Of a stretch of 64,000 nucleotides of DNA, positions 48,475 through 59,088 are shown in pieces. Both the position numbers and the translations under genes were made by a program. This DNA comes from Mycteria americana (Eukaryota > Chordata > Aves > Ciconiiformes > Ciconiidae). Below the pieces are notes generated by a model. The model was not told the DNA's origin and did not search any database. It was given only the letters and a program-made list of their open reading frames with translations. The stretch is from the NCBI RefSeq assembly GCF_035582795.1, contig NC_134367.1:55707562-55771561 (forward strand). The letters are read 5' to 3'. Every line of letters begins with the position of its first letter. Positions within the stretch are counted from its first letter, which is position 1.

Positions 48475-49432
48475 GCTTAGCATTTGAAATGCATTGTTGT
48501 GTAAGCTGTTTAGCAGCCTTTTTTCCCTTTGACCTGTGCCCAAACCCAGCAGTGATTTTACTGGTTTCACTCCTAACTGACCCTGGGACAATCAAGAGGA
48601 AAGCTGTCCCCCTTCAGCCCCAGGGCTGTGCTACCGTGAAAAATAATCCGTAGCAAAAGGATATATGAATTTATGATTTTCCCCAAAACATTAACAGACA
48701 TTTTTTCACCAGTAAGCACTTTCACTCCAAACTTTACACACTCAGTCTAGCTACGTACCTACCACCAGTTGGAAGGCAATCTTCAAGGAGGTGGAATGAT
48801 TCTAAAATCATGAGTACAAAATCTCTGGTTTTCCACTTTGTCTTCATAAAGGTAGTAACACAGGAAGCTAGGAATGCCAGGAAAGATGGGCCCATTGGAT
48901 CTGCCCACAGGAAATGCCAGTGAAGAAAACTTGAGGAGGATGGGGCACAGAAACTTCCCTAGACGGCCACACTGCTGTGAGAGTAAGCTAGATGAATTTA
49001 GCCTGTGGCAAGAGAGAGTAGGTGATCAGCATATGCATTTATTTTTCTCCCTAAAGAACAGGATTATCCTTAGGATAAAGAGCTGAACTCTTCAGGACAT
49101 GCTAAGGAAGGCCAAGTTGCTTCATGACCTAGTAAAGATGCTAAAGCAGTTATAGTATATCTTAACTGATAATTATAGTCTAGATCTATATTCACTTCTC
49201 TCATGCTTGTCTTTTTTTAGACGGCATAACCCTTATTTTGATCAATAAAGTAATTGTATTCTTTCATTTGTTGTTTGTCAGGGAATGCAGGTGACTGTAA
49301 TTGACCCATTGGCAATGATGAGATCCCATTTCCCTAGTGAGTGGTGAACAGTATGCAATGGATTAGCCTTTAAATGTCATATATCTTACTCTGCCTCAGA
49401 GGGCCCAAGGCTCCACAGGACACTCCTCCTTG

Positions 49433-49606
49433 TAGCCTGTTTGCCATTTTATCCCAGTGTATTTAGCCATTCCTTCAGCTAAATGCATGTGTAGCATTTC
49501 CCCCAGATGCTATCTGTCCTGCCAGGTTCCTCAGGCTGATAAAAGAAAACAGCATTCATAGCATTTATGATGATTTTCCAGAAGTTTAGGGACTCAGAGA
49601 AAAAAT
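49433..49606. repeat. 174-bp direct duplication, copy 2
   Basis: Second copy of the segment at 48301-48474, two substitutions apart, implying a recent copying event or an assembly duplicate. The flanks differ from those of copy 1 on both sides. Confidence 0.97.
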
Positions 49607-51073
49607 AAGGTGTGTGGAGGATCCTGCTCTGACAGCAGAAGTGGTAAACTCTGGTAAAACACAGTCTTGTATGCCTCATGAAGTTTCCTCTGGTGGACCC
49701 AACTGCAGATTGCTAGCAATGGGAAAATGGGCAGAGGACCAGAGTCCCTGGGAGGCACTTAAATAACTCTGTCTTTATGTAAGGTACAGGAATATAGAAG
49801 ATGTTCACTAATGCTATAGAAACGCTTACAGCTGCAAATGCCTTGCAAATAAAATGACAATGATGATGGAATATTTGAGCATTACAGAATAAATGAGGGC
49901 AGACCCAGAGACTTGGAAAGTTACTGCTAACATAAAATATAGGCAACTGGGAATGCTTTCTCCTTATGTCCCAACTATCATTCTTTCCTTTTGACTCATA
50001 TCTTCCTATCAAAAAAAGAAAAAAAGTATTTTCTCTGCCAGTTACAATGTCGTAGATTCTCCCAAATGGCAGGACAGGCCGACAGCAGGACTAGCTGCGT
50101 ACAAAAGGCAGGTACTGCAAGTGCACACACAAGTGCTGTTGAGTGTGACAGAGTTCAGCCTTTAAGACAAGCCAGACGTAGCTACCATAGAGTCTGACAC
50201 AGCTCATACATTTGTGGTAAACTGAAACAGCTTGGGTATTCTGCAGGTAAGGAATGAGATTGATTAGAAAAACTATATGAACGAGTGAGGTTGAGGACCA
50301 GAAGCCAGAAACTTTTCAATTCTGTAAGAACAAAACTCAGTTACAGGAGACTGAGACCATTTCTAGACCTCCCTCATGATCATCATTGCTGAATGAAGAG
50401 CAGGATGAATGTTCATTCTGCAGAAAGAAATGTATGCTAAATTTTAATTATATGCTATATCTAGTATATCATGTAGGCTGTTTGGTGGGAGAGGGGTTGA
50501 AAAATCTGCGGTGAAGTCTAGTCACCCTTCATTTCCTTTGACAAAATAGTGCTTCTTGGTGAAGTTATCTTCCTCCAGGGGTACGTTAGAAGTACTAGCT
50601 GCTGCCATAAATTTGTTTTCACTGGTAAAAGTGTATTAATATTTTTGAGCAGTTTCTTCTATATAGATGATTGGTTTGCCTGTCTTCTAAACTTATTGAG
50701 AAGAAATGACTGGCATCCCTTCACAGGAAGATTCATTAGGTTTCTTTGTTTTCATTCTTAACTTGCTCACCTGATTTTGCCCAGAGAAGACTGCGAACTT
50801 ATTGGCATAACTCAGATAGCTGCATGTGGACAGCTTTGAAAGGGATAGGGTCTCAGCTCTTGTACTGCCTTACTGCTAGAAAAAAATACTTTAGGTAACG
50901 AAATTTGGGCAGCAAAGGAGCCCAGGGTGGGAAACTGGAGATGGGGGAAAGGAGTGTACTACCATGAACTGAAGAACTAGTTAATTAGTTAAAGTTTAAA
51001 AAGAGGAGGAAGGATTAATTGAATGAAAAAGTACAGAGCATATTTTGTAGCATATGATCAGACAGCATTAGGC

Positions 51074-51087
51074 CACACACACACACA
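51074..51087. repeat. CA dinucleotide microsatellite
   Basis: Seven CA units in AT-rich intergenic DNA; short. Confidence 0.85.
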
Positions 51088-51894
51088 GAAGGAGTGGAAC
51101 AGAATCAAATCTCAGCTATCAGCAATTCCAAGACAGCAAGATGTGATGGCATGAACTGAAGAAAGCAAGGACACGTGGAATACAAAACATTTATCATAAG
51201 AGTATAGAAATATTTTAGGTTTAATGTGCTTAGATTTGCAAAGTAATTTTATGGCATTTCATTTTCCATAGTAAATGAAAAAGACTGAGCTTTGTTTTCT
51301 TAGAACTGACTAGTCGACTACCCAGGGTGATTTACCTGATTACAAATGAGTTAACTCTATAATCTGCCTCACTAAGGCTCCTTAATTTCATCATAAAACC
51401 TGACTACTTCTAGCTTTCTAATCCTATGAAAATATCATATATTTTCTTACAAACTCAGCAAATGTTTTTCACTTAATCCACAGCCAACACTTAAAGAACT
51501 GCGCAGACTTATTTAAGGCGCGTATAGATTGTAGATTAGCGTAGATTGAGCAGTAAAGCCCTCACAGTGCTGGTTGCTGTAGGACACTTGGCCTGGGTTA
51601 CAGGACCCTCCCCATCCAGAAATGAGACCTGTAGTGGACCTTTAGTTAGAAGAGCAGCAGTAAATAATAGCAAAAGAAAATGAGTGCAATGGCTTATGTG
51701 ACTGTGTACCAGGGCTCACCCCTCCTTCAGAGCTACGCTTGGGTTTGCAGACCTGGTTCCTTCCTACCCACTAAAATTCGTTTTCAGCCAAAAACTGCTA
51801 ATAAATGTAATGCCTTAAAATAGCAGTATAATGTACACAAATGCTCGTAAGCTGTACATGCCCAGTCACAGTGCTACTTCTCAGGCTGCTGCTC

Positions 51895-52080
51895 TGCTAA
51901 GTATTGGTACTATTAATGATTTATGTGGTGCCACTGAGCTGTGTGACACTTCACAAACATGTAAGAAGACTGGTTCAACTGTAAAGTCAGAATAACTTCC
52001 TCGGTTTCACAAACTGAGGTAATGGGCCTCCAGGGGAGGTCAGTCCACCTGGAGGGTAGGTGCAGATCTGCTTGCGGACA
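51895..52080. mobile_element. Possible ancient SINE/MIR-like relic
   Basis: 'gatttatgtggtgccactgag', then 'cttcacaaacatgtaagaag', then 'cggtttcacaaactgaggtaa' resemble blocks of old amniote interspersed repeats. Similarity is weak and the family is not certain. Confidence 0.25.
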
Positions 52081-52531
52081 AGACTCCCACTAGTTAAGCA
52101 TTAATTTCACCTGGAACGAGACAAAAGGCGTTGCAAGAATTTTCCTAGAATCAAAAGACTTTTCCATGTGTCTTTTTGAACTGGGCACTGAGAAAGGCAG
52201 CTTACAACTCTTTGACTTTAAGAAGCAAGCCCAGTTGTTAGAAAAGGAAAGCCGGTGCTGAGGTGCTCTTTTCCATTGTATCCATGGATGTACAAGATTT
52301 TAGATGAATAATGTGAAGAGGAAGTTGAGCTTGATAATGACTGGAATTTAGGACAGGATGGGCCTTGCTCAGAGCAGCTAGAAAGAGAATGATTTGCGGA
52401 AAAACAAAACCAGTCTTTTGCTATTCCAAACAAATAGCAAATGTCCCAGCAAAAAAATAAATAACCTATTGTAAGGACTTACTAACATGACTGAAACAAG
52501 ATCTACTCAATATGTACTGGCAAAGCCCCCA

Positions 52532-52549
52532 GCGCGCGCGCACACACGC
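52532..52549. repeat. Alternating GC/AC tract (Z-DNA-prone)
   Basis: GCGCGCGCGCACACACGC is a perfect purine-pyrimidine alternation of 18 bases, a classic Z-DNA-forming type. It lies about 400 bases before the GC-rich island at 53 kb. Confidence 0.8.
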
Positions 52550-52949
52550 TGCATTTAAGACTGGTATTATGCATCTGATAGGACCACAGAACTAGTTAGA
52601 CTACAGCTTTTTCCGCCTAGAAAATGTTTGAGATTCATTCAGCTGCAAATGAAAGGACAGAAATTAAAACGTCAAGGAGAAACTTGATAAAATATTAAAC
52701 AAGTCAATTTGTTTTCAGCTGACCCCTTCGTTTTAATAAAGTGTATCTCAAAATGAAAAGATGTTTCGAATAACAAAAATAATCTTTTTGTTCTAAAAAT
52801 GTCCGTCTTTTTCATTCTGGCATTGTTTTCATCGCCCTTGGAAGGCATGAAATTTAATGCAAATCAATGCAAAAACAACCATTAAAATGGAATTCTGGGT
52901 TCTTTAACAGAAGACTATTTTTCTGAACACTTCCCGGTTAATGCTTTAC

Positions 52950-53190
52950 AGCTGTCGCGGCCAGACAAGTGTTACTTCAGAGGGCAAGAAAGAGCTGCCC
53001 TGGGAGAACGATGCTCTGAGGTGAACAGGACGCCAGAAGCAGCTGGGCCCTGTGGCTCCCCGCTCCCCTGCCCCCCGCTCCTCCCGCCCGGGACCCTCCA
53101 GCCCCCCGGCTCCCGGGGCTGCCCGCAGCGGGGCTCGCCCGGGCCATCGCTGCCCCCCGCTTGGCTCCCAGCACAGCTATTCCCCCGCTT
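52950..53190. promoter_or_regulatory. Isolated GC-rich / CpG-rich island, gene unknown
   Basis: A sharp GC-rich block with many CpG and C-runs (core about 53050-53165) in otherwise AT-rich intergenic DNA, 3 kb upstream of CALHM6. It resembles a small CpG-island promoter or enhancer. No exon of a known gene is recognised on either strand near it. The overlapping open frames on both strands are composition artefacts. Confidence 0.5.
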
Positions 53191-56161
53191 TCCAACCAGG
53201 GTGGTCTCTCCTCCCTCTCCCACTTCTTTCTGCGAGTATTTACTGGAAACACGTTTGCTCGGAGGGGAAGGTTAATCCTTTTTCACACAGAGCTCCCCTC
53301 CCTTTTCCCAGGAAGCTCGTTGCTGAGGTTATATTTTATTACAGATAAACAAAGCACGGCTAAAATTAGGCTCTGAAGGCGAAGTAGCAGGGTTTCTCGG
53401 CTGTATTCTTTCCCCTGTGTGGTCGTTACCTGCTCCAGAGAGCTGCAGCTGGTCGTTAGGTTCCCTTGTTAAACCAGTGGTTCCCAGGGGCAGCCCATGT
53501 CCCTGCCTCCATAATGAGGTGCCTTTGCAGCGATTTCACCCTGCTCCTGTTATTTCTGCCATCCTGACATCTGCTAAGACCTTTTCAGACATGGTGACTT
53601 CTGGTTTCAAGGGAGGCTAACCTTTGCCTCTAGCTGCCTCTAGGTAAAAATCAGGGCAACAGTATTTGCCAATAATACGAAGTTATTCTGGAGAGTTAAA
53701 AACAAACCTCTGCTTTAAAGAACTGCAGATATACTTTCTTAGACTGCCTGACCAGAAAGCAAAACAGCAGGTCAAATTCAGTGTAGAAGAAGTGGTGTTC
53801 AAAGTGAAACCAAATCCAACCTTCATATATACACTGATAGACTCTGAGCTGACTGACAGTACCCCTCAGGGCTGAGATTTTTTTATTATAGTACATAGCT
53901 CACTAAAATACCAACTCAGTGCTTCACGGATGATCAAAAAGCAGTTAAAATTCTAGAAATTATTACAAGGAAATAGAAAGCGAAGTCATGTCAGTATGCT
54001 GTTATAGCAAACTGTGATTCAGCTGTGCCTTCAATGCACTGCAAATCTGGTATACCCCCCATTTCCCCTCATGTAAAAAATGATACCTGAATCCTAGAGA
54101 ACGGTTCAGGTGGCAACATGGATAAAAAAAAGAGTATACAAAGAATGACTAAATATATTAGGGGCTCCTCAGCCTGTAAAAGAGGGGGCTATGATGAAGG
54201 TGTATAGGATCATGAGTTGATGGAGACACCAGGTAGGGATCCACTGTTTTATCTCTTCCCCTTCCAGAACGTGGGGGCATCGAATGGGGTGGTGTCACGT
54301 TTGAATGAAGGTTAAGCACGCTTGCTATACGATGTTTTGGATGTTAAAAAGTCTGCATGGGTTAAAATTAAAACCAGACAAATTTACAGAATAAATACCT
54401 CAACAGGTGTTAGACGCAAAGGAAATCCCTGAAATGCAGATTCACGGGGTGTGAGTGCGTTCCTGAGCTTGCCTCCCCTGTCCCTGCGCTCCTCCTCAGC
54501 TATCCGCTGTAACCCAGAGGTGACCAGACTAACTCAACCTTCAGTCTGATTCACTCTTGCTGCTTTTACGTCCTTTTTGGGTTTATGTCTTTATATTATA
54601 CTGTTGTATACAAAGCAAAGGCTCCTCCAGATCAAGGCAAGCATTTCAGTTAGTGGCATGTTTTCCTCTGCAGCAGCAGCTCGGTGCTGAGCACGGCATG
54701 TCTGGTGCAAGCCTGGTGGCCACCTGCACCAGTGCTGCCTGCTCTGGCTCCTCCATGCCATCTACTCAGCTGCCCAAAGAGCTGCAAGGACCCTTTGGAA
54801 GGTTTAAATGACCCCCAAAGTTCATTGGAAGTAATTTAGGTTCTCACAGAGTTTTGACAAGCCATTGTGTTTCCACCGTGCCTGGTTCCTGCAGCCCTGG
54901 GTACCGCATGGAGTGCTACAGGCAGCATCACGCAGTGCTGTCTTGCCTGAAGTAGCCAGTACCAAAATCAGGCTGGCCCAGCTGGAGGCAATGTTTGCCG
55001 GAGCCTGGGGTGAGGCTCTGGCTTTGTGGTTAACCTCTGTGCCATGATAATGCCCAGGAAGAATCAGTGCAGTATAAATTGCAGCATTCGAAATCTGACC
55101 AGGATGAATTCATATTGCTGATGCACCCAGTGAGGCCAGAGAGCTCCCGGTTCATGCAAGAGGCAGGTGATTTTGACTCTAAAATCGCGGATAAGTAGTT
55201 GTGGCAGAGAAGATGACAGTGACCTCAAGCTCCCCGGCTGCACATCTGGGCATCGCCAAGCATGTGCCCACAGCAAACTACTGCACTGCCTACATTGCCT
55301 CGGAGAGCTTCAGCTACGTGGCTACGAGCAAGCAACAAAGCTTCAACTTCCTTAATTCTGAGTGCCAGTTTGCCTCATCTAGATTTAGCCAAGACAAACC
55401 TTAGCTAGGAGCCTGGTTGAGCTCCCTCAGAGCGTGAATGAAACCTAGGACTCCAGGAGCAAATGTTTTCATAGGCAGCTTCCAAGCCCAGGAATCCCTT
55501 CCAGATATTTTTCTTCATCATGCAAGCCTTTTCCATCATTTTTCCACCTCATGCCATCTACTTAGTTTCTGCTGGTTTAGGGGTGGGTTTTTTTCTGGGC
55601 TACCACTGCTGGGCTTTTTTTTCTGGGCTACTAAAGCTGCCACTACCTGCTATAGAGGAGGGAGTCCAAAGCCTGGTTCCTGGCAAATGGTACTCTGGTA
55701 GCTGGAGCTTCAGTGGAAACCACTGGCTGGGTCATTGCTATGTGTGCACTGGCTAATTTGCTCTAACCACTTTAAAAAGATTAATTGAGTAGCAGGAAAA
55801 ATGAACATGATTATAGTTGAATTTTCCTCCATAAGAGAACAAGCCATATTGTACTGCTAATAATAAGGCAGGATAACAAACCGTACACAGTTCTGGGTGT
55901 TTTTCTCATGTTTTATTCCCACTTCGAATCTGTTGCCTCACTGAAAAGATGATGAGGTTTAAGCCATTGCTAGTTACAATGCATGTGTGGACAAATACAA
56001 ACTATTTTTATAGAAACAAAGATAGATCTTGGTCGTTCTGATGTTGATTACTCGGGGGGGCTTCTGCTGTGGTCTCCACTTGACCTTGACACTGTGCAGT
56101 GAGGCTCTGCTCCGTTGTTTCCTCTAAGGACAGCTGCTTCCCTGCCTCACTACTGCCAACA

Positions 56162-56220
56162 GAAAGTGAAAGCTCTGCAAGTTTTTCTAAGCTGTGAGAA
56201 CTTCAGGACATTTCTCTTTC
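56162..56220 (+). promoter_or_regulatory. CALHM6: Two ISRE/IRF-like motifs upstream of CALHM6
   Basis: GAAAGTGAAA (56162-56171) fits the IRF/ISRE core GAAANNGAAA. TTTCTCTTTC (56211-56220) fits the same core on the minus strand. Both lie within 115 bases of the CALHM6 ATG. Mammalian CALHM6 is known as an interferon-inducible gene, so this is a plausible response element. The transcription start is unknown, so the motifs could lie in promoter or leader. Confidence 0.55.
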
Positions 56221-56275
56221 TCTTTTCCTTCTCTGACTGAGATTTTGCTCTCCTCAAAGTAAGAGGGGGCAGAAA

Positions 56276-56809
56276 ATGGATAAGCTACGCAAGGTGCTGG
56301 ATTTCTGCATCCACCACCAGACCATTCTGGGTTACAGCACTGTGTCCCTGCTGACGGCTGCCAGCGAGCACATCTTCTCCTCTGTGGTGTTCAAGTGTCC
56401 CTGCAATTCTGAGAACATGCTGTACGGCTCTGTCTTCCTCATAGTGCCTGCCTTCATCCTCTTTCTGCTTGGCTACATGGTGAACGCCAGGACATGGCGC
56501 CTGCTGACGGGCAGCTGCCCTCCGGAGAAGCGCCGCAGCTGCCGCCTTTGTGGAACCTGTGCCCGCTACTGCCTCGTGCTGGCCCCGGTGACAGCCAGAG
56601 CCCTGGTGGCCCCCCTCACCTGGATCGCGGTGGCCCTGCTCGGAGCCAGCTTCTACGAGTGCGCAGCCAGCGGGAATGGCCTGATAAAGAGCTTCGTGTG
56701 TAAAGATAAAGGACAAGAGTGCCACAACCTGCTGGCCAAAATACCCTGCAATGTGAAGTTATTGGAGAAGATACCGGATGAACTCCCCAGCCTTCAGGCA
56801 CAGTCTCAG
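56276..56809 (+). CDS. CALHM6: CALHM6 coding exon 1
   Basis: ATG at 56276 (AAAATGG context) opens MDKLRKVLDFCIHH, the CALHM family N-terminus, and runs 178 codons to donor TCTCAG|GTAATG (GT at 56810). It encodes the first three membrane segments (about 17-38, 50-69 and 99-123), the conserved extracellular CPC motif (C41, C43), and C129, the candidate disulfide partners. The cytoplasmic loop between segments 2 and 3 is cysteine-rich (C81, C89, C92, C95, C99). Reading through the donor stops after 28 more codons. Confidence 0.92.
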
Positions 56810-59088
56810 GTAATGCCTCGCCGCTCTTCCCTTCACTCTACGGGCTTCAACCCTGGCTGCTCAATGTATGCTGGTGCCTGCTGGGGACTGTAAACAGTCC
56901 TTCTCTCTCGCGCTATGTAATTACCAAAAGCACACGATTAGCAAAAATTCACTGGCAAAACAACACTAACAGAAAGGTAATAAACGCATACTTGTGCTAT
57001 TGTCTGGTTTGGCATGTTTGCATGGCAATTGCCTGTCACTGCTATTTACAAAACCTCTTTCAAAGCTGGGCAGGGAACCAGCCTAGAGACCAGGACTTTC
57101 CACAGCAAGTTTTCTTTTCATTTAACTTAGGCATGCTGCGAGTTCTTCTCTTTCTCCACTTTTACCCCTCTAAGTATCTCTAAATGTCTCAAACTTTTGT
57201 AAGTACGCATTGGCTAAGGGGAGGTTGAATAGAGCTGATGTCTCCCGGCGACAGAGAACTGGCAAGTGAAACAAATAAGAACAGCTTGTTTGACTATGAA
57301 TCTCAATGCTTGAACTTATTAATAATTTCACACATGTATTCTAGAAGAATAGTTAAAATACGTATCTGTCTTGTTAAAGTGTTCTTGTGCTGAAGGCAAA
57401 CTGCATGATCAAAAAAATAGCACTTGTGGGTGGATTTCTTTGTCTGAAGTGAAACGAAACCCCCAAATTTTGGCAGCACTCCAGGTTTGTTTCTAGGTTT
57501 GTTTGGTCGTCTTCTTAACTCCGGTAGAAAAATCAGGTTTTATCACTTTTTCTCAGTAAAACATTAAGGCTGGTTAATGGAGTTAAGTTTATAAAAAATT
57601 ATAATTACTTGGATTTTTATAAGTTCCTGTTTAGTACAAATGCTTATTAAAACAAAAAAAGTGTTTACATTTCTTAAATATTTAGCATGCTCCTCCTCCA
57701 AGAAAAAGGCTGAAAAGGGGCAAACTCTGTACCATTGGATTCAGATAGGGTAAGAAAGGAGCAAAATCAAGGAAGACTGACTGTTACTGGTATTGCAATG
57801 AAATCTAAAAGAAACAAACCAGGCAAACAAAAAGAGAAAAAGTGTGCGAGCATTTTTATTACTGACCATTATTTTTAATATCTGATCTAGTTTCAACAAA
57901 ATTAAGAACCAAAAAGAACACAAACTCATTTTTCTTTAGCACTCAATGTTTTTCACTTGAAAAAAAATCAGCCAGAGGTGCAAGGGGATCCTGTGAGATC
58001 TCTGCCTGGAGCTTCCAGCTAAGTACCACTGGGTAGTACTTAAGGGGGGACCAGCACCTAGTAGGACACCCGCTTTAGGTGGGGCCTCTGAGACTTACCT
58101 AGGGATGTTAAAATCATGTCTAAAACAAGAATGAATTCCCATATTCGATAGTCAAATCCGTGCCCTGCCTACAAAAGACACAGGAGACAACTTTTCCTGT
58201 GTGCTGTGGCAACTGGCTATTTTTTGCAGGCTCAGACATCAGGGAGAGGAGGTACTTTCCAAGAGCAGATAAAACACAGTCAGCAGAAGGTCTGATTCGC
58301 AGCACCAGAAGTGGGCAGGGTGATTCTGCACCCTCTGTACCATAAATCTGACCACAACTGCAGAAACTGCTGGTCAGTATCTTGACTTTAAAGTTAAGAA
58401 AGCTGGATATAAGTGAGGCAAGAACCTCACTCCACCTTCTCTTTTTTTGGTATTCATCCTCAGTCCAACAAGATCAGCTCAGGGGTGCAGAAGCTCTGTA
58501 AGGCTGGCTGAATTGTGTGCATGGGATCCTCTCTTCCCGCAGCGAGCAGACTGTTACAGGCACTCCAGGGTGTCCTCACTTACAGTTTTCAGGTCTGCTT
58601 CAATGTTAAGTTCTATACTCCTTCATATGACCATGCAAACCCACCGTTAACCCATCTATCTCTTTTCCAAGCTGATAGGATGGCTCCTGATAGCCAGCAT
58701 CATGACTGTGGCACTGATTTCCACATGTGTCAGCCGCTGTTTCTCCCCGGTTAGCTATCTTCAGCTCAAGTTCTGGAAAATTTACTTGGAGAAGGAACAG
58801 GACCTCTTTCAGATCAAGGCTAAAGAGCATGCAACCAAGCTGGCAGAAACAAATATTAATTGCTTTTTTGAAGCCACTGACCCAGCACCATTTCAGACTC
58901 CCAGCAATGAAGACTGGCGGAAGATTTCATTCTTGTATACCTTTGATTCGGAAAAGCAGTATTACAGCATGATACACAAGTACATTAACACAAACAGAGG
59001 CGAGAACGTCAAATTCGGGGAAGAAGGTCAGAAACGCTCTGTTTTAGGATTTGTGGATGAAACAAGCGCAAACGAATCAGGGTTTTAA
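56276..59088 (+). CDS. CALHM6: Calcium homeostasis modulator family member 6, whole gene
   Basis: Joined exons 56276-56809 and 58672-59088 give 316 amino acids (human 315), with a phase-0 intron. CALHM proteins form large-pore oligomeric channels with four membrane segments and cytoplasmic C-termini; CALHM6 (formerly FAM26F) is expressed in activated macrophages and other immune cells. Seen: four hydrophobic segments (about 17-38, 50-69, 99-123, 179-199), the CPC motif, then the family's conserved SPVSYLQLKFWKIYLEKEQ segment and a long C-terminal helix region. Assignment to member 6 rather than 4 or 5 rests on the EHATKLAETNINCFFE, YYSMIHKYIN and RSVLGFVD motifs, and on its position directly downstream of DSE. 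No frameshift or stop is present. Confidence 0.92.
56810..58671 (+). other. CALHM6: CALHM6 intron
   Basis: Donor GTAATG at 56810 to acceptor TCTCTTTTCCAAG ending 58671, phase 0, about 1.9 kb. Nothing recognisable is inside it. Confidence 0.88.
58672..59088 (+). CDS. CALHM6: CALHM6 coding exon 2
   Basis: Begins LIGWLLIASIMTVAL (fourth membrane segment, residues 179-199) and runs 138 codons to TAA 59086-59088. It contains SPVSYLQLKFWKIYLEKEQ, EHATKLAETNINCFFE and the C-terminal RSVLGFVDETSANESGF. The acceptor tract is pyrimidine-rich. The join to exon 1 (AQSQ|LIGW) matches the mammalian AQSQVLGW junction. Confidence 0.93.
   Translation: MIGWLLIASIMTVALISTCVSRCFSPVSYLQLKFWKIYLEKEQDLFQIKAKEHATKLAETNINCFFEATDPAPFQTPSNEDWRKISFLYTFDSEKQYYSMIHKYINTNRGENVKFGEEGQKRSVLGFVDETSANESGF

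Larger units (their letters stand above)
43751..56100. other. Intergenic DNA between DSE and CALHM6
   Basis: About 12 kb with no convincing protein gene. It contains a 19-bp-stem hairpin (45168-45214), an AT-rich imprecise tandem region (46515-46580), a 174-bp direct duplication (48301-48474 and 49433-49606), a possible old SINE (51895-52080), an alternating GC/AC tract (52532-52549) and an isolated GC-rich island (about 52950-53190). A frame at 53666-53875 reads like protein but has no recognisable family or splice support. Confidence 0.6.

Noticed and set aside
48347-49679. Two minus-strand frames sharing a C-terminal SESLNFWKIIINAMNAVFFYQ segment
   Set aside because: The similarity is due to the 174-bp DNA duplication. 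The frames have no other homologue or splice structure that I recognise.
56285-56725. 146-codon frame antisense to CALHM6 exon 1
   Set aside because: A shadow of the GC-rich CALHM6 coding exon on the other strand, with no family resemblance.
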